In this document: piece after piece, positions 21,596-28,429 of the stretch
How positions within the stretch are numbered: position 1 is the stretch's first letter
Layout of the letters: each line of letters starts with the position of its first letter
Assembly (NCBI GenBank): GCA_964472875.1
Contig: CAYYMD010000039.1
Location: forward strand, 1-28,429
Reading direction: 5' to 3'
Length of the DNA: 28,429 bases
Origin: CAYYMD01 sp964472875
GTDB taxonomy: Bacteria; Planctomycetota; Phycisphaerae; SM23-33
Translations under genes and position numbers: made by a program
The notes under the pieces: generated by a model
The model's input: only the letters and a program-made list of their open reading frames with translations
Databases searched by the model: none
Told to the model about the DNA's origin: nothing

Positions 21596-22050
21596 ACGTT
21601 AATTATCTCATCCAAGACAATAAAGAATATCATGACGCCAATGCTCGTTATTGCGATAATTACGCTCACCATTCCGCATATTTTTCCGGCCTGTGTCATT
21701 CCTTTTCCGGACGGATCCATTTTTCCAAGGCGCATTCTTCTCAAATCTTTATTACCCATTGTCCAGGCAAATATTCCGAGTATCCAGCAGACCACAAGTC
21801 CAATAATACCCAACGCAAGTATCGTTCCGCCGCGGTGAGGGCGGACATATCGGTAATGTCCGGCCAGCCCCGGCGTAATAGTGTTGAATTCTTGCGAAAA
21901 TATTGTCCCCGCCTTAGCCCAGTCGGCCATGCCTTCCGACCATATGTAATCTTCCCTGCCCACGCGGCCTTCGTGTATCCACTGCATGAGCACCTCTTTT
22001 TCAATGGGACCGTAATTTCGGCCGTTTATGTTGCTGTACCATTCAGCCAT
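21592..22050 (-). CDS. GYF-like plus DUF4190 membrane protein
   Basis: A 152-residue protein. Residues about 3-55 form a GYF_2/DUF4339-like domain (WYSNINGRNYGPIEKEVLMQ, then WAKAG), usually a protein-binding module facing the cytoplasm. The second half has two membrane helices around the DUF4190 core (ALGIIGLVVCWILGIFAWTM ... GLGKxDxxGxG-type loop ... GKICGMVSVIIAITSIGVMI). It shares a nearly identical membrane block with the gene at 22163. A candidate promoter (TTGCGA-17-TATTTC on the minus strand) lies in the gap before it. Function unknown. Confidence 0.8.
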   Translation of the reverse strand: MAEWYSNINGRNYGPIEKEVLMQWIHEGRVGREDYIWSEGMADWAKAGTIFSQEFNTITPGLAGHYRYVRPHRGGTILALGIIGLVVCWILGIFAWTMGNKDLRRMRLGKMDPSGKGMTQAGKICGMVSVIIAITSIGVMIFFIVLDEIINV

Positions 22051-22162
22051 TTGATTTTATCCAATTGAAATACTGCTTTATAAAGTTCATCGCAAGACAA
22101 TGATGTAGCAAAATTTTGACTTCTTAATACGACACGGCCACAGAGCAGAATAAGTATAACTT

Positions 22163-22531
22163 TTAACTTGCCAATCTGGCCAGGCCTATCAGGACGCCCA
22201 ATAACCCAAGCAACACGCCTATTATCCCACATATCTGTCCCGCCTGGGTCAAACCCCGGCCGGTTGTGTCCATTCTGCCCGCCCTCATTTCGCGCAGATC
22301 GTTACTGCCCATCACCCACGCGAATATCCCGAAGATGAAACACACCACCAGACCTATTATACCGAGCGCCAGGACGGTTCCGCCGCGGTGCCGCTTTTTT
22401 CTTTTCGTTTTTTTGGCCGGTGTCTTCGGTTCATTGAATGCGTTGGCCAGTTTAGTTAACGGATCTGCATTTTCCGGCACGGTCGGCTGCGCACTGTCCG
22501 GCCCGGGCGGTGGCGGTGGTGTAGTGCTCAT
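22163..22531 (-). CDS. DUF4190 membrane protein
   Basis: A 122-residue protein. A Pro-rich N-terminus (MSTTPPPPPGPD) and a Lys/Arg-rich stretch (KKTKRKKRHR) precede the two-helix DUF4190 block (GGTVLALGIIGLVVCFIFG ... GRMDTTGRGLTQAGQICG ... VLLGLLGVLIGLARLA). It is a paralogue of the second half of the downstream gene. The ATG at 22531 is chosen because AAGGAG lies 6-7 nt upstream; an in-frame upstream start at 22615 would add an unrelated 28 residues in the promoter region. Function unknown; a localisation role at the membrane is possible. Confidence 0.85.
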   Translation of the reverse strand: MSTTPPPPPGPDSAQPTVPENADPLTKLANAFNEPKTPAKKTKRKKRHRGGTVLALGIIGLVVCFIFGIFAWVMGSNDLREMRAGRMDTTGRGLTQAGQICGIIGVLLGLLGVLIGLARLAS

Positions 22532-22594
22532 ACGTGGCTCCTTCCCACTGTAGATTAAAATTGAAAACCCGATTCTAAACCGTATATGAACTAT

Positions 22595-22623
22595 TGAATA
22601 ATGTCCGACATTCAACGTGTCAA
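22595..22623 (-). promoter_or_regulatory. Predicted promoter of the DUF4190 cluster with dyad in the spacer
   Basis: On the minus strand, a perfect TTGACA (22623-22618), a 17-bp spacer, then TATTCA (22600-22595). The spacer contains the dyad AATGTC-C-GACATT (22600-22612), extended by imperfect TTGAA/TTCAA flanks, a possible repressor site. The UTR would be about 57 nt. Confidence 0.6.
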
Positions 22624-22659
22624 AATAATTCCAATTTTAATACGGGCGGCCATAATGTG

Positions 22660-22699
22660 AAAAACGCGGCCACGTTTATCACATACGCCACCGCGTTTT
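22660..22699 (-). terminator. Likely rpoD terminator
   Basis: On the minus strand AAAACGCGG pairs with CCGCGTTTT around a 21-nt loop and is followed by another T, 52 bp after the rpoD stop. A second GC-rich hairpin (22733-22710) lies between but lacks a T-run. The A/T-symmetrical stem could also stop plus-strand transcription. Confidence 0.6.
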
Positions 22700-22750
22700 G
22701 ATGAACATCCGATTTTTTGCAGCGGCAGGGAATAGCCGCCGCGCATTAAA

Positions 22751-24523
22751 TCAAGATTCTGTTTCGACTTCTTCTTTTTCCTTTTCCTTTTTCTTTGCTT
22801 TTTTTTGCTCTTTCTTTTCTTTCTTTTCTTCTTCCTGTTCTTCTTGCTCTTCTTCGGTTTCCTGCATTTCAGGGTTCTTATCGAGGAAGCCCTCGAGTTT
22901 GCGGGCCCGCACAGGGTGCTGGAGTTTGCGGATGGCCTTTGCCTCCACCTGGCGGACTCGCTCGCGTGTAACCTTGAATATCCGCCCCACCTCTTCGAGC
23001 GTGTAGGTGTACCCGTCGCCTATTCCATAGCGGAGTTTGATAATCTCGCGCTCGCGGTAGGTCAGTGTCTTCAGGATTTCCTCGATGCGATCCTTAAGCA
23101 TCTCGCTGCCGGCGGTCTCGACCGGGCTCTCGGCCGTGTCATCCTCGATGAAGTCGCCGAAGTACGAATCGTCCGTCTCGCCGACAGGCCGGTCCAGCGA
23201 TATCGGGCGATGCGACATCTTCATAACCCGCCTCGTCTCGGATATGTCCATGCCCGACCGCTCGGATATCTCCTCGGCGGTCGGCTCGCGCCCGACTTCC
23301 TGAACCAGTTGCTTGGCCACGTTCCGCAGGCGAGACATTGTTTCTATCATGTGCACCGGAATGCGGATTGTCCGTGCGTGGTCGGCGATGGCGCGTGTGA
23401 TGGCCTGGCGTATCCACCACGTGGCGTAGGTGGAGAATTTGTACCCGCGGCGATATTCGTACTTGTCCACCGCGCGCATCAGGCCGGTGTTACCCTCCTG
23501 GATTATGTCAAGGAAAGGCAGGCCGCGGTTGCGGTATTTCTTGGCGATGGAGACCACCAGCCGAAGGTTCCCGCTGGACAGTTCCCGCTTGGCGTGCTCG
23601 TAATCGTTGAAGACCTTCTGTATGGCCTTGATGCGCTTGTGGAGCATCTCCGGCTCTTCCATCACCAGGTCGGTGAGGCCCTGAAGTTCCTCTTTCATGA
23701 CCTCGACGTCCTCGGGCGGGATGTTCTTTTTGCCGGCGTTTTCCAGGTCGCGCTGGATCTGCTTCATTTTTGCCGATATGTGCTGGAGTTTCCGCATCAG
23801 CGGCTGAATCCGCGAGGTCCTCAGCGACAGTTCCTCCAGCAGTTTGGCCGCCCGCCGGCGCCGCCGCCACAATCCGCGATATACTTTCTTGCGCTTCTTG
23901 GCGGAAATGCGGGAAGATTTCAGTGTCTCCCAGTCGGCGGTGTTGCAGCGAGCCATCCTGTTGAGCGTCTCGAGGTTGTCCGGCATCCGCGAGAGGATGG
24001 TTTCCTTGGAAAGGTTTTCGGCCGTGGAAACCTTCATCGTCCTGTCGAACGGCAGTTCGCTGTTGTAGACTTGCGTCAGAATGTCCATCGCCTGACGGAT
24101 GGCGTAGTCGCTCTCCAGTACGCGGCGGCGGAAATGCATCCTCGTCATCTCGATTTTCTTGGCCAGGGCGATTTCTTCCTCGCGGCTCAGCAGCGGTATC
24201 TCGCCCATCTGCTGGAGATACATGCGTATAGGGTCATCCGTGCGGCGGCCTATCGACTCCAGGTCCTCCAGGCCGGATTTTCCGGAACTCTTTTCCTCTT
24301 CCTGTTCATCCTCATCCTCGGCGAAGGGCTCTCGCCGCTCGGCCTCGGCCTCGTCTATCAGCTCGATGCCCATCTCGTCCAGGGTCATCAGGAGCGAATC
24401 GAGGCGGTCCGGAGCTACGGACTCATCCGGAAGGTCGTCGTTGACCTCCTCGTAGGTCAGGAAACCGCGTTTTTTCCCCTTGGCCAGTAGTTTCTTTACG
24501 CTTGTTTCGACGGCGTCACTCAT
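22751..24523 (-). CDS. rpoD: Primary sigma factor (RpoD, sigma-70)
   Basis: The housekeeping sigma factor that directs RNA polymerase to -35/-10 promoters. It has 590 residues from the ATG at 24523, chosen for GGAG 7 nt upstream. Region 1.1-like sequence is at 1-60. Region 1.2 starts DPIRMYLQQMGEIPLLSREEE (97-117). A non-conserved insertion spans about 130-310. Region 2 is at 317-391 with NLRLVVSIAKKYRNRGLPF and FSTYATWWIRQAI. Region 3 runs to about 470. Region 4 contains the helix-turn-helix (YTLEEVGRIFKVTRERVRQV, 507-526). It ends with a 40-residue Glu/Lys/Gln tail (551-590) beyond where sigma-70 proteins normally stop. Confidence 0.97.
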   Translation of the reverse strand: MSDAVETSVKKLLAKGKKRGFLTYEEVNDDLPDESVAPDRLDSLLMTLDEMGIELIDEAEAERREPFAEDEDEQEEEKSSGKSGLEDLESIGRRTDDPIRMYLQQMGEIPLLSREEEIALAKKIEMTRMHFRRRVLESDYAIRQAMDILTQVYNSELPFDRTMKVSTAENLSKETILSRMPDNLETLNRMARCNTADWETLKSSRISAKKRKKVYRGLWRRRRRAAKLLEELSLRTSRIQPLMRKLQHISAKMKQIQRDLENAGKKNIPPEDVEVMKEELQGLTDLVMEEPEMLHKRIKAIQKVFNDYEHAKRELSSGNLRLVVSIAKKYRNRGLPFLDIIQEGNTGLMRAVDKYEYRRGYKFSTYATWWIRQAITRAIADHARTIRIPVHMIETMSRLRNVAKQLVQEVGREPTAEEISERSGMDISETRRVMKMSHRPISLDRPVGETDDSYFGDFIEDDTAESPVETAGSEMLKDRIEEILKTLTYREREIIKLRYGIGDGYTYTLEEVGRIFKVTRERVRQVEAKAIRKLQHPVRARKLEGFLDKNPEMQETEEEQEEQEEEKKEKKEQKKAKKKEKEKEEVETES

Positions 24524-24576
24524 CGGCATTCTCCGCAATAGCGCCCTGTAATCGTAGTAGCATACGAATCCGGCAT

Positions 24577-24604
24577 TTTATGCTGTTGGTTGGTTCGCAG
24601 TCAA
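24577..24604 (-). promoter_or_regulatory. Predicted rpoD promoter
   Basis: On the minus strand, TTGACT (24604-24599), a 16-bp spacer, then CATAAA (24582-24577). Transcription would start near 24570, giving a UTR of about 47 nt before rpoD. The rest of the 24539-24855 gap holds the tRNA-Glu promoter and nothing else that I recognise. Confidence 0.5.
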
Positions 24605-24767
24605 TCGTGAATCTGCTTGACATGTCCAGATTTACGCCTCCGGCGCATAATGTATCCAAGATAGTATGCTTATTTATCTTGTCTTTACATTATACGCGCA
24701 TTTTTACTTTTGTGTTTAAGAAATTTTTGCATTGCTTCAGCCGGACCGGCCGCAGGCGAAATTTGCA

Positions 24768-24796
24768 TTGACTCAGCAAGCGGCGGATGATATTAT
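24768..24796 (+). promoter_or_regulatory. Predicted promoter of tRNA-Glu
   Basis: TTGACT (24768-24773), a 17-bp spacer, then TATTAT (24791-24796), about 60 bp before the tRNA. The -35 is the same as for rpoD. Confidence 0.6.
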
Positions 24797-24855
24797 TTTT
24801 CGTGATTTATCGGCTCCTTTCGGCGGGAGCCGACGCCAATAATTTACGCCGACAC

Positions 24856-24928
24856 GCCCCCATCGTCTAGCGGCCTAGGATATCAGGTTCTCATCCTGGA
24901 GACCGGGGTTCGAGTCCCCGTGGGGGTG
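24856..24928 (+). tRNA. tRNA-Glu (anticodon CTC)
   Basis: A full 73-nt cloverleaf. The acceptor stem is GCCCCCA/TGGGGGT with a G1-U72 wobble at its end. The anticodon arm is TCAGG-TTCTCAT-CCTGG, so the anticodon is CTC (codon GAG). The T arm is CGGGG-TTCGAGT-CCCCG. The discriminator is G73, and CCA is not encoded. The D-arm GTCTAGCGGCCTAGGA is typical of glutamate tRNAs. About 47 nt downstream is a GC-rich hairpin, GGCCGGC/GCCGGCC (24975-24981, 24991-24997), without a T-run. Confidence 0.95.
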
Positions 24929-25045
24929 TTTAAATATAAGATTTCGAAATTCGAAGGCCGTGCCCAATTTAGCAGGCCGGCTTCCGGATTGCCGGCCGCG
25001 CAAGGCGAGAAATTTCACCGATTAACTTATCAACTTCTCCGACAC

Positions 25046-25074
25046 TTGAGCCACCTGCGGCCGTTACATATCAT
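25046..25074 (+). promoter_or_regulatory. Predicted promoter of the ThuA-like gene
   Basis: TTGAGC (25046-25051), a 17-bp spacer, then TATCAT (25069-25074). The UTR would be about 32 nt. Confidence 0.5.
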
Positions 25075-25112
25075 AGTTTAAACCATCCATCAGGTTTTTC
25101 AGAAAGGCAAAC

Positions 25113-25874
25113 ATGCATAAAATCCGATTCATCGCAGCGGTAATTGCGGTGGCCCTGATTTTTCCGGCGGGCGCATATTTCTCACAGGGTCTGAAAAACG
25201 CCGGCGCGGCCGAGGAACCCCAAAAATCGAGGCCAATAAGCGCCGTAGTTCTAACCGGCGGTCACGGATACAACGAAAAGGAATTTGCGAAACTGTTCCA
25301 GGGCCACGACGGCATGAAGTTCGACTTCGTCCGCCTCAAAAAAGGAGCGGAGGTCTTCGATGACGTGGACGGCTGGGATTACGACGTCATCGTCCTGTAT
25401 AACATGACTCAGAAGATAACGCCCGCACAGCGGAAGAATTTCCTGACTCTGCTGGAGGGCGGCGTGGGGCTGGTGGTTATGCACCACGCGATTGCGGCCT
25501 GGCAGCAGTGGGACGAGTACGAGAAAATCATAGGCGCAAAGTATTACCTCAAGAAGACCGACTCCCACCGGGCCTCCGGCTGGAAACACGACGACATCGA
25601 AATCCGCATTAAACCCGACCACCCCATCACGAAGAAACTCAAGGGCTTCACCATCCACGACGAGGTGTATAATCACTGTTCCTACGCGAAGGACAATCAC
25701 GTCCTGCTGACGACAGACTGCAAGCACAGCGACGGCCCGCTGGCGTGGACGAGAACCTATAAAAAGGCGAATGTGTTTTACATACTCCCCGGCCACGGGA
25801 CGAGAATCTTCTCGCACGACACCTACCGCACGATTTTTGCCCGCGCAGTGAAGTGGGCCGCAAGCGACAATTAA
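25113..25874 (+). CDS. Secreted ThuA-domain protein
   Basis: A 253-residue protein with an N-terminal signal or anchor helix (IRFIAAVIAVALIFPAGAYF, 4-23) and a ThuA-like domain: ISAVVLTGGHGYN (42-54), DYDVIVLYNMTQKITPAQR, GGVGLVVMHHAIAAW, DHPITKKLKGFTIHDEVYNH and VFYILPGHGTRIF. ThuA folds like a class I glutamine amidotransferase and is common in planctomycetes, where it often accompanies sugar-processing enzymes. The exact substrate is unknown. The His-His in MHHAIAAW and His in PGHG are the likely active-site residues of the family. AGAAAGG lies upstream of the ATG. A sugar-isomerase-like gene follows on the same strand. Confidence 0.88.
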   Translation: MHKIRFIAAVIAVALIFPAGAYFSQGLKNAGAAEEPQKSRPISAVVLTGGHGYNEKEFAKLFQGHDGMKFDFVRLKKGAEVFDDVDGWDYDVIVLYNMTQKITPAQRKNFLTLLEGGVGLVVMHHAIAAWQQWDEYEKIIGAKYYLKKTDSHRASGWKHDDIEIRIKPDHPITKKLKGFTIHDEVYNHCSYAKDNHVLLTTDCKHSDGPLAWTRTYKKANVFYILPGHGTRIFSHDTYRTIFARAVKWAASDN

Positions 25875-25958
25875 CTAACCCACACGGCCGGGGCGGCCGG
25901 TGGCACAAAAGACAGTGTATCAGCGAAAGTTTAAGGTTAATTCAAAAATGAATTTACT

Positions 25959-26801
25959 ATGAACATTGGACTGTTTTTGTTGATTGAACCGTTCGCCAGC
26001 GTGGAGAAACAACTCCAGCGTGTAGGCGAGATGGGCTTTACCCACGCCGACATAACCGACACCAACGCCGGCGGCAGCATGCTCGGTTCGGCGGGCTTTT
26101 CGCCCACCGTCAGTCTCGATGAAAACCCATTCGAGATAAAGCGGCTGTTCGAAAAATACAACATAACCCCCAGCACGGTCTGCGCTCACGCTCTCCTTCT
26201 GGAGCCGACCAGCCCGGGCAAATACGGGACGGCCGAAATTGTCAAGGCGATAAAGCTGGCGGCCGCCATCGGCATCAAAGACGTGGTCACCACGGAAAGC
26301 GAAGCGCACTCCGCGTGGGCACAGAACCTCTCGCACGATGAGCGCATTTTAATCATAGCCGAAAAACTGCATACGCCGGTTCGCATGGCCGAGGATTACG
26401 GACTTAACCTCCTCCTCGAGCCGCACGGGCCGGTGACGGACACCATCAAGGGTATGCAGGATATATTCGATAAACTCGGCAACCCCGACTCCCTCGGCGT
26501 TAACCTTGACACCGGCAACAGCTGGCTGGGCGGCACCGACCCCGTGGAGATGGCGAAGGTCTTCAAAGATAAAATCCATCACATCCACTGGAAAGACCTC
26601 GACGAATCGTGGGAGCCGAAGCGCGGCAAGGTGTTCGGCTGCGGGTTCTCGAACATCGCACTGGGTGACGGCGTGATAGACATCAAGGGCGTATGCGAAG
26701 TCATGAAAGACAGCGGCGTGGAAAGTTCCACGCTGGAGATAATCGGCTCCGACGAAATACTCGTCAAAAGCGCCGAGTACCTCAAGGCCAACGGCCTGTA
26801 A
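25959..26801 (+). CDS. Sugar phosphate isomerase/epimerase (xylose isomerase-like TIM barrel)
   Basis: A 280-residue TIM-barrel protein of the AP endonuclease 2 / xylose isomerase-like family. Metal-binding residues fit E154 (LLLEPHG), D184 (NLDTGNSW), H210 (HIHWKD) and a Glu near 263 (STLEIIG). Family members isomerise or epimerise sugars or inositols; the substrate is not predictable. No signal peptide is present, so it acts in the cytoplasm. The ATG at 25959 lacks a strong ribosome binding site, but a five-codon frame (25948-25962) ends in a TGA overlapping it. It follows the secreted ThuA-like gene by 84 bp, suggesting a shared role in sugar use. Confidence 0.88.
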   Translation: MNIGLFLLIEPFASVEKQLQRVGEMGFTHADITDTNAGGSMLGSAGFSPTVSLDENPFEIKRLFEKYNITPSTVCAHALLLEPTSPGKYGTAEIVKAIKLAAAIGIKDVVTTESEAHSAWAQNLSHDERILIIAEKLHTPVRMAEDYGLNLLLEPHGPVTDTIKGMQDIFDKLGNPDSLGVNLDTGNSWLGGTDPVEMAKVFKDKIHHIHWKDLDESWEPKRGKVFGCGFSNIALGDGVIDIKGVCEVMKDSGVESSTLEIIGSDEILVKSAEYLKANGL

Positions 26802-26804
26802 GCC

Positions 26805-26853
26805 ATCGCCGACGCCGACACAGCCGGTAGGCGTGCGGCTCAGGCGATATTTT
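26805..26853 (+). terminator. Candidate terminator after the isomerase gene
   Basis: ATCGCC (26805-26810) pairs with GGCGAT (26843-26848), with an inner GACGCC/GGCGT stem, followed by ATTTT. The stem is interrupted, so it is only a moderate candidate. Confidence 0.35.
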
Positions 26854-26904
26854 CACATTCGCGTTCCGGACCACCCATGCGAAAGAACCTGCACGCCCTA
26901 CACG

Positions 26905-28260
26905 TCATTTCCAGTCTTCTGCTCGGCGGAGGTATGCGGGCATGTCGAATTTTCTCTCCAGGCCGGAGGCGGTCATGCGGCGGACGGTGCCGAATACCGG
27001 GTTCTGGGGCCAGGGGCGATCGTGCAGGCCGAAGAGCCAGCCGACGTTGGCGAACGAGGCCGGGTCGCGGCCGTCGAGAAAATATTTGTTGTTCAGCCGC
27101 AGCGCCAGGCGATACGCGAACGCCGGGCTGCCCGTCCACGTCAGAATCCGCTTGCCCCAGTACATCCGCATGTAGTTGTGCATCTTGCCCGTGTGCAGCA
27201 TCTCGCGCATGGCCGCGTTGAAATATTCATCATCGGTGGCGGCCGCCTCCATCTCCGCGGCCGTGTAGCGAGCCGGCCGCTTGTCGCGGCGGTGCCGCCC
27301 CAGCGACGCACGCGCCCAGGACGGCGCGGACTTGTAACTGTCATAATTTTCGCAATATATAACGAAGTTAATCGCCAACTCGCGGCGGATGAGCAACTCC
27401 TCCAGGTACGCCTCGGCGTCCTCCTTAGGCGCGCCTGCATCCTTCACCGCCAGGGCCACCGCCAGCGGTGAAATCTGCCCGAAGTGCAGGTACGGGCTCA
27501 TGTGCGATTCGCACTCCAGCGACGGGTCGTTGCGGTCCGTGGCGTAGCCGGTGAGTTTATTGCGAATGAAATCCTTGAGCAGTTTCTCGGCCTTGTCTGT
27601 CCCGCCGACAAACCGCCGGCTGGGCGCCACGGACTTGTCAATCTTGAGCCCGTCGAGGATGGCCTCTGTGTCTGACAAGTCCGGACCGTCGAGGCGGATT
27701 GAATCCGGGCTCTTCCGCGGCCGGGCCTCTTCCAGCGGCACAAGGTATTTCTTCCACAGTTTGCGGTGCTTCGGGCGGATGGTGCGTGCGGCGTATTCCT
27801 GCTTGTCGCTGACGGTCTCGGCCGGGGCGACCGCCTCGGCCTCGACCTGCACCACGCGGACCTTCGCCTTCCGCGCCAGCATCCGCCGCCACTTCCGCTG
27901 GTGTCGAAGGTAGCCGCGGTCGGCCACCACAAGCGCCGCATCGGCCGCGTATTTCAACGCGACATCCTGAGGCGAGCCCCCGGCCGCCACGAAGCCGACA
28001 TTCTTTTCGCGCAGTTCGCCGGCGGTCCGCGCAAGCCCCTCGAGCATGAATCGGTAATGCCGCAGGTTGGCCTCGGGATAATCATCCGTTAGTCCGAACA
28101 CTGCCACCACAGGCAGGCGCAACTCGTTCGCGGCCGCGACGGCATGCTCCAGCGCGTGGTTGCATCGCGCCCGCTGCGAGGCCTGCATCCAGTACAGCAC
28201 GTAGCGCCCCCGCCCGACGGGCCTGTCGTTGAGCCGTTTTATGCGTTCCGTGTGCAGCAT
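26905..28260 (-). CDS. Class II CPD photolyase
   Basis: Repairs UV-induced cyclobutane pyrimidine dimers with blue light and FAD. It has 451 residues. The opening RYVLYWMQASQRARCNHAL (19-37) is the class II hallmark. The FAD domain has MSPYLHFGQISPL, LLIRRELAINFVIYCENYD, MHNYMRMYWGKRILTW and LDGRDPASFANVGWLFGLHDRPW. Class II enzymes are best known from animals, plants, archaea and some bacteria. No ribosome binding site precedes the ATG at 28260, and AT-rich sequence lies directly upstream. The gene is convergent with the sugar isomerase. Positions 28261-28429 contain no gene that I can identify. Confidence 0.93.
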   Translation of the reverse strand: MLHTERIKRLNDRPVGRGRYVLYWMQASQRARCNHALEHAVAAANELRLPVVAVFGLTDDYPEANLRHYRFMLEGLARTAGELREKNVGFVAAGGSPQDVALKYAADAALVVADRGYLRHQRKWRRMLARKAKVRVVQVEAEAVAPAETVSDKQEYAARTIRPKHRKLWKKYLVPLEEARPRKSPDSIRLDGPDLSDTEAILDGLKIDKSVAPSRRFVGGTDKAEKLLKDFIRNKLTGYATDRNDPSLECESHMSPYLHFGQISPLAVALAVKDAGAPKEDAEAYLEELLIRRELAINFVIYCENYDSYKSAPSWARASLGRHRRDKRPARYTAAEMEAAATDDEYFNAAMREMLHTGKMHNYMRMYWGKRILTWTGSPAFAYRLALRLNNKYFLDGRDPASFANVGWLFGLHDRPWPQNPVFGTVRRMTASGLERKFDMPAYLRRAEDWK

Positions 28261-28429
28261 TTCGGTTAATGATTAAAGTGGGCTGTCCGCGTTTTTAACA
28301 GGAATTTCTGAAATTGCCGTCAGCGGGTTCGCCTTCGGCGGAAACATGTCTTGTCCGTTGTTCCGCGTTATTTGAGAAATTGCCGGTTTTTTCCGCGTTG
28401 TGCCAAGCCATTGCAGGTTTTTAGACCTT

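Noticed and set aside
22805..24490. 561-codon open frame antisense to rpoD
   Set aside because: It mirrors the codon bias of rpoD, resembles no protein family and has no ribosome binding site; it is a GC-rich shadow.
24617..24651. TTGACA ... CATAAT promoter on the plus strand
   Set aside because: The spacer is 23 bp, too long for sigma-70; a better promoter for tRNA-Glu lies at 24768-24796.
28300..28429. Direct repeats of GAAATTGCCG and TTCCGCGTT near the window end
   Set aside because: Only two short copies each with irregular spacing; not enough for a CRISPR or defined repeat family.

Overview
The window looks like chromosomal DNA of a Planctomycetota bacterium, most likely an anaerobic Phycisphaerae-type lineage. 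This is inferred from GC-rich coding DNA, tRNA genes without an encoded CCA, and a mix of DUF6677-like, GYF/DUF4190-like, ThuA-like and zinc-ribbon/VWA proteins that I associate with planctomycetes. No phage, IS transposase, CRISPR array or rRNA is visible. I count 30 protein genes and two tRNAs, nearly all intact, in short operons on both strands.

Region 1 (1-9030) is mostly housekeeping: an MBL-fold hydrolase; dnaN followed by a DciA-like gene (replication); an unusual MTAP/PNP-family protein with altered active-site residues; rnc; a murI / HEAT-repeat lipoprotein / Zn-alcohol-dehydrogenase cluster; a YbgC-like thioesterase; and ribD. Region 2 (9032-13999) has three small membrane proteins, a family-4-type uracil-DNA glycosylase, a zinc-ribbon/TM/VWA protein, an AcsE-like pterin-binding methyltransferase and YggS.

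Region 3 (14000-16400) is the most accessory-like part. It has a perfect 18-bp inverted repeat in front of a solitary HicB-like gene, a 118-bp MITE-like palindromic element whose end supplies the stop codon of a DJ-1/PfpI gene, a long structured leader, a membrane-anchored invertebrate-type (destabilase-like) lysozyme homologue, a further set of inverted repeats, and tRNA-Ala(CGC) with a clear intrinsic terminator.

Region 4 (16425-22531) pairs an AhbD-like radical SAM/SPASM enzyme with a secreted helical-repeat protein that has a trypsin-like GESGG motif. Divergent to it is a complete three-domain DsbD, followed by a small membrane-protein operon (two related DUF4190 proteins plus DUF2752). 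Region 5 (22660-28429) has rpoD with a long charged C-terminal tail, tRNA-Glu(CTC), a ThuA-like secreted protein next to a TIM-barrel sugar isomerase, and a class II CPD photolyase.

Several promoters read as good sigma-70 sites with 16-18 bp spacers. At udg and yggS, and less clearly at ribD and the gene at 9904-10455, the -10 box sits 6-9 nt before the start codon, which suggests leaderless mRNAs.
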